Virus record (IMG/VR): IMGVR_UViG_3300046817_000284
Coordinates: 1-28,693 of that record
Reading direction: 5' to 3' (one strand)
From: a virus
DNA: 28,693 nt
The translations under genes were made by a program, and so were the position numbers. Below the pieces are notes generated by a model. The model worked only from the letters and a program-made list of their open reading frames with translations, ran no database searches and was not told the DNA's origin. Below, piece by piece: positions 26,032-28,693 of this stretch; the stretch's first letter is position 1, and every line of letters starts with the position of its first letter.

Positions 26032-26577
26032 TTAGCTACGACGTCCTCGTCGTCCTGCCTCTGCCGTCGGAGGTCCATGGTCAGCTAACCGGGTTACACG
26101 GACACCTTCGGACAGATGGTCCGTATCATCCGAATAACCACCCCTTGGCTCTTCCTCAGTAAAACTCATTTCGAGATTACGCAACGGAGCACCAATTTGT
26201 TCCTCGATTTGAGAACTCACAGCAAGCGCCGCTTCCTGGCGCAACTTCTTCCCAAAATCTTTTAAAGCATCATCCTTCTTAACCATAGCTCGACGTAGCT
26301 TCTCAGCAGAAATCGGTTTACCGATAGAATAACAAATTCCACCAAATGGACTTGATACATTGTCCAATTCATCTATCGGAGCAATTCCATAGGTTTTATG
26401 TTGATCGATAATATAATCAATTTCTTGAATGGTTAAATCAGCTCTAGCCCCATTAGGGGCAATACGAATTTGTCCTCCAATAGGAATTGTTTGCAATACG
26501 ATCCCAGGTCGCTCTAGCGCACGATAAGCAAATTGCTGAATTTGCTTTGAAACATTCCCAATAAAAAGTTCAGGCAT
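26032..26577 (-). CDS. conserved post-capsid protein, function unknown
   Basis: The 181-residue protein has a strong ribosome binding site (GGGAGG, six-base spacing). It starts MPELFIGNVSKQIQQFAYRA, then a segment with IPIGGQIRIAPNGARADLTI and YIIDQHKTYGIAPIDELDN, followed by a charged helical region (EKLRRAMVKKDDALKDFGKK) and a Gly/Arg-rich end (EAGRRGRRS). This pattern (LFIGN, IG-x-Q, DQH-x-TYG) recurs in proteins encoded just after the capsid in related phages. The role is not known; a capsid-associated or head-completion factor is plausible. Its basic C-terminus could touch DNA. Confidence 0.7.
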   Translation of the reverse strand: MPELFIGNVSKQIQQFAYRALERPGIVLQTIPIGGQIRIAPNGARADLTIQEIDYIIDQHKTYGIAPIDELDNVSSPFGGICYSIGKPISAEKLRRAMVKKDDALKDFGKKLRQEAALAVSSQIEEQIGAPLRNLEMSFTEEEPRGGYSDDTDHLSEGVRVTRLADHGPPTAEAGRRGRRS

Positions 26578-26604
26578 AGGTTCCTCCCTAAATGCACCGG
26601 ACGC

Positions 26605-26724
26605 TTACAGTCGCCCCAACAGTTTGAAGCACGTCAATTCGTGCTGGTGCAACTGAAGTGGAGGGGATCGGCACAGCAAGGTCGCCAGCTTACGAATCTT
26701 GCCCGAAAGCCGATCCCCGATCAA
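26605..26724 (-). CDS. possible 39-aa ORF in the post-capsid intergenic stretch (doubtful)
   Basis: A TTG start follows TAGGAGGCT, so a good AGGAGG is present but too close (two bases). The frame encodes IGDRLSGKIRKLATLLCRSP and ends CFKLLGRL. The same DNA contains a perfect 10-bp inverted repeat, so an RNA structure is an equally good explanation. No homologue is recognised. Confidence 0.2.
   Translation of the reverse strand: MIGDRLSGKIRKLATLLCRSPPLQLHQHELTCFKLLGRL
26628..26718 (-). other. two stem-loops between capsid gene and downstream gene
   Basis: GGGGATCGGC at 26663-26672 pairs perfectly with GCCGATCCCC at 26709-26718, and inside it GCAAG (26676-26680) pairs with CTTGC (26698-26702). 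Next to it AGCACG at 26628-26633 pairs with CGTGCT at 26640-26645 around a six-base loop. No U-run follows on the minus strand, so neither is an obvious intrinsic terminator; RNA processing, mRNA protection of the capsid message or partial attenuation are possible. Confidence 0.55.
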
Positions 26725-26788
26725 AGCCTCCTAGCTGGTCCGGAAGCCTCGATATTACTGATACCCTAAATAGGTAAGCAACACTTAC

Positions 26789-27811
26789 TTATTGATACTG
26801 CATCGTCACGATAGTAACCGCCTCCGGACGGACGGCCCAACCGGAAGTGACACGCTGCTCGGCGAGCACGTCGATCGCTCCGCCGGCGAGCGGAACTGGG
26901 ATTTCGCGTGGAGCCGCCATATCGCAAAGCTGGAGTGTACACGCTGTCATTGAAGGAGTTAGCTTTGCGAATTCGTTGGTATTAATCCTCGCACCTTTCG
27001 GCTCCTCCACCTCAGGCATAACGATGATCACCGCGTCGTTGCCACCTGCGCCCTTGCCGATAAGCGTATCGTCATAGGCCCAGATGATTTCGTCATCGTT
27101 CATTTCCAAAACGTCTTTGACAACACCCGCCGTAGATGTAGAACCAGCACCGACCCGCTGATAACTGGTGAGCTGAACGATATTCTGATATTCCATGGCA
27201 CCGAGAGTTCGCTGCGGGCCAACGAACACGAACTTACGCCCAATGCCGAGTTGATTGGTCCTGGACTTGATGGCACTAATTAAAGATATCAAGAAGAATG
27301 CCATCTGGCCGTTATCATATGTAACGACCGTAGTATTCCCGGCGCTATCTGCCGGGAGACTGACTGCCGTGGCTCCGCTGGCATTGACGAGACCTTCGCC
27401 ATTAGCCGGATTGAAGCCGTACAGCAATCCATTCCGAATGAGCTGGAACGTCGCCTGCCGCATTCCAAGACGATGCGCATCGACGATTGAGAGACCCCAT
27501 CGTGCCATCGCCGCCGTGTCGTGGTGGTCGTATTCTGCACGAACCCGCAGGAGGTACGTTGGAGCACTGATCTGCGACATCGCAAACGAAACACCGGGCA
27601 ACTGGTTATAGGAAGATTGACCAGCCGCCATCCTCGTGCGAAGATCTACACGCTTGATGTAAGCGTACAGATCACCCTCAGAAAGTCGAATGAGTGGCGC
27701 GCCACTGGCAAGCAACTCAAACGCCCCAGAAGCCTGGGAATAAGGCATAAGTGTATCAGGCATCATATAGGAAGGATGTACCTGAACAAATGCCGGAGCG
27801 ATCGAACCCAT
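26789..27811 (-). CDS. major capsid protein (HK97-fold, DUF2184-like)
   Basis: The 340-residue protein has an ATG preceded by AGGAGAG with six-base spacing. Size, position and pattern fit an encapsulin/HK97-fold shell protein of the DUF2184 group: an N-terminal arm (SYMMPDTLMPYSQASGAF), ISAPTYLLRVRAEYDHHDTA in the E-loop region, a long helix starting DAHRLGMRQATFQLIRNGLL, a ligand-like GRKFVFVGPQRTLGAM strand and a C-terminal part ending QRVTSGWAVRPEAVTIVTM, which matches capsid C-termini of this group. It forms the icosahedral head. The codon use is GC-rich compared with the tail genes. A decoration-type gene precedes it and a structured intergenic stretch follows. Confidence 0.85.
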   Translation of the reverse strand: MGSIAPAFVQVHPSYMMPDTLMPYSQASGAFELLASGAPLIRLSEGDLYAYIKRVDLRTRMAAGQSSYNQLPGVSFAMSQISAPTYLLRVRAEYDHHDTAAMARWGLSIVDAHRLGMRQATFQLIRNGLLYGFNPANGEGLVNASGATAVSLPADSAGNTTVVTYDNGQMAFFLISLISAIKSRTNQLGIGRKFVFVGPQRTLGAMEYQNIVQLTSYQRVGAGSTSTAGVVKDVLEMNDDEIIWAYDDTLIGKGAGGNDAVIIVMPEVEEPKGARINTNEFAKLTPSMTACTLQLCDMAAPREIPVPLAGGAIDVLAEQRVTSGWAVRPEAVTIVTMQYQ

Positions 27812-27871
27812 GTGTCTCTCCTATGGTTAGGTTAGGCCAGAGTTGGCCCCGGCCTGGGTCCAGGTTGAAGT

Positions 27872-28501
27872 TTACAGCAAGCAGACTGCCGCTGCTCCGT
27901 TGTAATTCCAAGTAACGAAACCAGTTCCAGCAGAGTACGATGGAACCATGCATCCCGAGGACTTGATGGATAGAATCTTCACTGCCAATGCCGTTGTCGC
28001 AAAGGCAATGATCTTCTGGTTAGTAAAGTCCCACGAAACTTGTGCGGTGATAAGACCACCTTCCAACGTCACCAACGTTGGATCAATGGCCAATGCCACA
28101 CGAGCACCAGAACCGAGGCGATAGAAATTCACCATTCCACCGCTTCCGACTACAGGAACCGGAGATTGTGGAGTATTCACCGCCGCATAGTTCTGATCAA
28201 ATACGCTAAACCCGGTAAGGTTCGCGTAAGCTGTCGCGCGAGCAATTACAGGACCCAACGCAATATCTGCTCGTGTCGGAGTTGCCGGAGCAGTAGACCG
28301 CTCCGTTGCGACGTTTTCGGAAATGGCCACTCCGCCGAACATCGGCAGAGTTTCTGCTGTCGCTAGCCAGCCACCGGAAAGCGCGAAGCGTGCCGCCGGA
28401 TCAGGGAAAGCTGTACCAACAATGAGTCCATCGGACTCAACGGTGAACATTCCAGCCGCATTAGTCTGGAGATAAGGGTTGAATGCGATATTTGCTACCA
28501 T
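27872..28501 (-). CDS. putative capsid decoration / structural cement protein
   Basis: The 209-residue protein is encoded directly before the major capsid gene, with an AGAGG upstream of its ATG. It is beta-rich, Ala/Gly/Val-rich, without charged helices: FNPYLQTNAAGMFTVESDGL, then ALGPVIARATAYANLTGFSV and QSPVPVVGSGGMVNFYRLGS, ending TGFVTWNYNGAAAVCLL. Such composition and position are typical of cement or decoration proteins that stabilise the shell. A head-fibre protein is an alternative. No enzyme motif is present. GC-rich like the capsid gene. It ends 60 bases upstream of the capsid start, with two short hairpin-forming stretches (27836-27849, 27854-27865) between. Confidence 0.7.
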   Translation of the reverse strand: MVANIAFNPYLQTNAAGMFTVESDGLIVGTAFPDPAARFALSGGWLATAETLPMFGGVAISENVATERSTAPATPTRADIALGPVIARATAYANLTGFSVFDQNYAAVNTPQSPVPVVGSGGMVNFYRLGSGARVALAIDPTLVTLEGGLITAQVSWDFTNQKIIAFATTALAVKILSIKSSGCMVPSYSAGTGFVTWNYNGAAAVCLL

Positions 28502-28538
28502 GATGCCTCTAGTCCTTCTTCAAGAGTTCGGGAGAAGA

Positions 28539-28693
28539 TTAAACAGATTGCAAGGTACGGAAAGAAGAAACCCTGCGCCCCGGACGACCCATCGCCTTGA
28601 CAAAGGACTCTTTGCCATAGAAGACATTCGACCGCACTCCGGTCGATGGATCGATCTTGGTAACAGTCCGCAACTCACCCTCTCCCAGATCAA
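28539..28693 (-). CDS. C-terminus of an upstream head gene (partial, runs off right edge)
   Basis: The reading frame enters from the right edge and ends with TAA at 28541-28539. The last 51 residues are basic: DLGEGELRTVTKIDPSTG, later MGRPGRRVSSFRTLQSV. It ends 37 bases before the decoration gene and belongs to the same operon. In related head modules the gene here is often a prohead protease, scaffold or other head protein, but the visible piece does not identify it. The composition is GC-rich like its downstream neighbours. Confidence 0.6.
   Translation of the reverse strand, partial: DLGEGELRTVTKIDPSTGVRSNVFYGKESFVKAMGRPGRRVSSFRTLQSV

Noticed and set aside
27836-27865. GC-rich short hairpins between decoration and capsid genes as a terminator
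   Set aside because: The stems are only five base pairs and no U-run follows on the minus strand; termination before the capsid gene would also make little sense.

Overview
This window is a single, almost gap-free block of virion genes from a tailed bacteriophage. All confident genes lie on the minus strand, so transcription runs from the right edge to the left edge. A contractile-tail (myovirus-type) module is recognisable: a sheath protein of the DUF3383 type, a tube protein, an overlapping pair of tail-assembly chaperone frames, tape-measure proteins, a hub, spike, gp25-like wedge, baseplate J protein and several fibres. The host cannot be named. The fibre C-terminal domain, the glycosyltransferase and the general architecture resemble myophages of proteobacteria, but that is recollection of families, not a search result.

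Layout in transcription order (right to left): end of an upstream gene (28693-28539); putative capsid decoration protein (28501-27872); major capsid protein (27811-26789); a 211-bp structured intergenic stretch; a conserved post-capsid protein, a head-tail adaptor and a tail-completion-type protein (26577-25129); two tiny genes, one a two-helix membrane protein (25127-24838); a 435-aa virion protein and a 110-aa charged protein; sheath, tube and chaperones (23144-20366); a 1287-aa tape-measure-like protein carrying four putative enzymatic domains (20365-16502); hub (16505-15003); a second tape-measure-like protein (15003-13390); baseplate proteins, spike, wedge and J (13386-9271); a gpI-like tail protein and four fibre-type genes, including a collagen/C1q-like fibre (9274-1911); a small protein and a GT4-type glycosyltransferase (1907-424); about 340 bp without a convincing gene; and the first codons of a peptidoglycan-binding, probably lysis, protein at the left edge.

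Most junctions are translationally coupled (ATGA, GTGA, TAATG or TAA-ATG), and no convincing terminator or internal promoter was seen, so this looks like one late operon. Base composition is uneven: the capsid end, the tube/chaperone genes and parts of the collagen fibre are clearly more GC-rich than the AT-rich baseplate and fibre genes, which suggests mosaic origin.

The points most worth a second look are: (i) the tape-measure-like protein combining a tail lysozyme, an alpha/beta-hydrolase, an M15-like peptidase and a second lysozyme-like domain; (ii) a ~70-residue domain that recurs in three different virion proteins (neck region, baseplate, fibre region); (iii) two paralogous tape-measure-like proteins flanking the hub; (iv) the collagen-C1q-collagen fibre; (v) small genes at 24838-25127.
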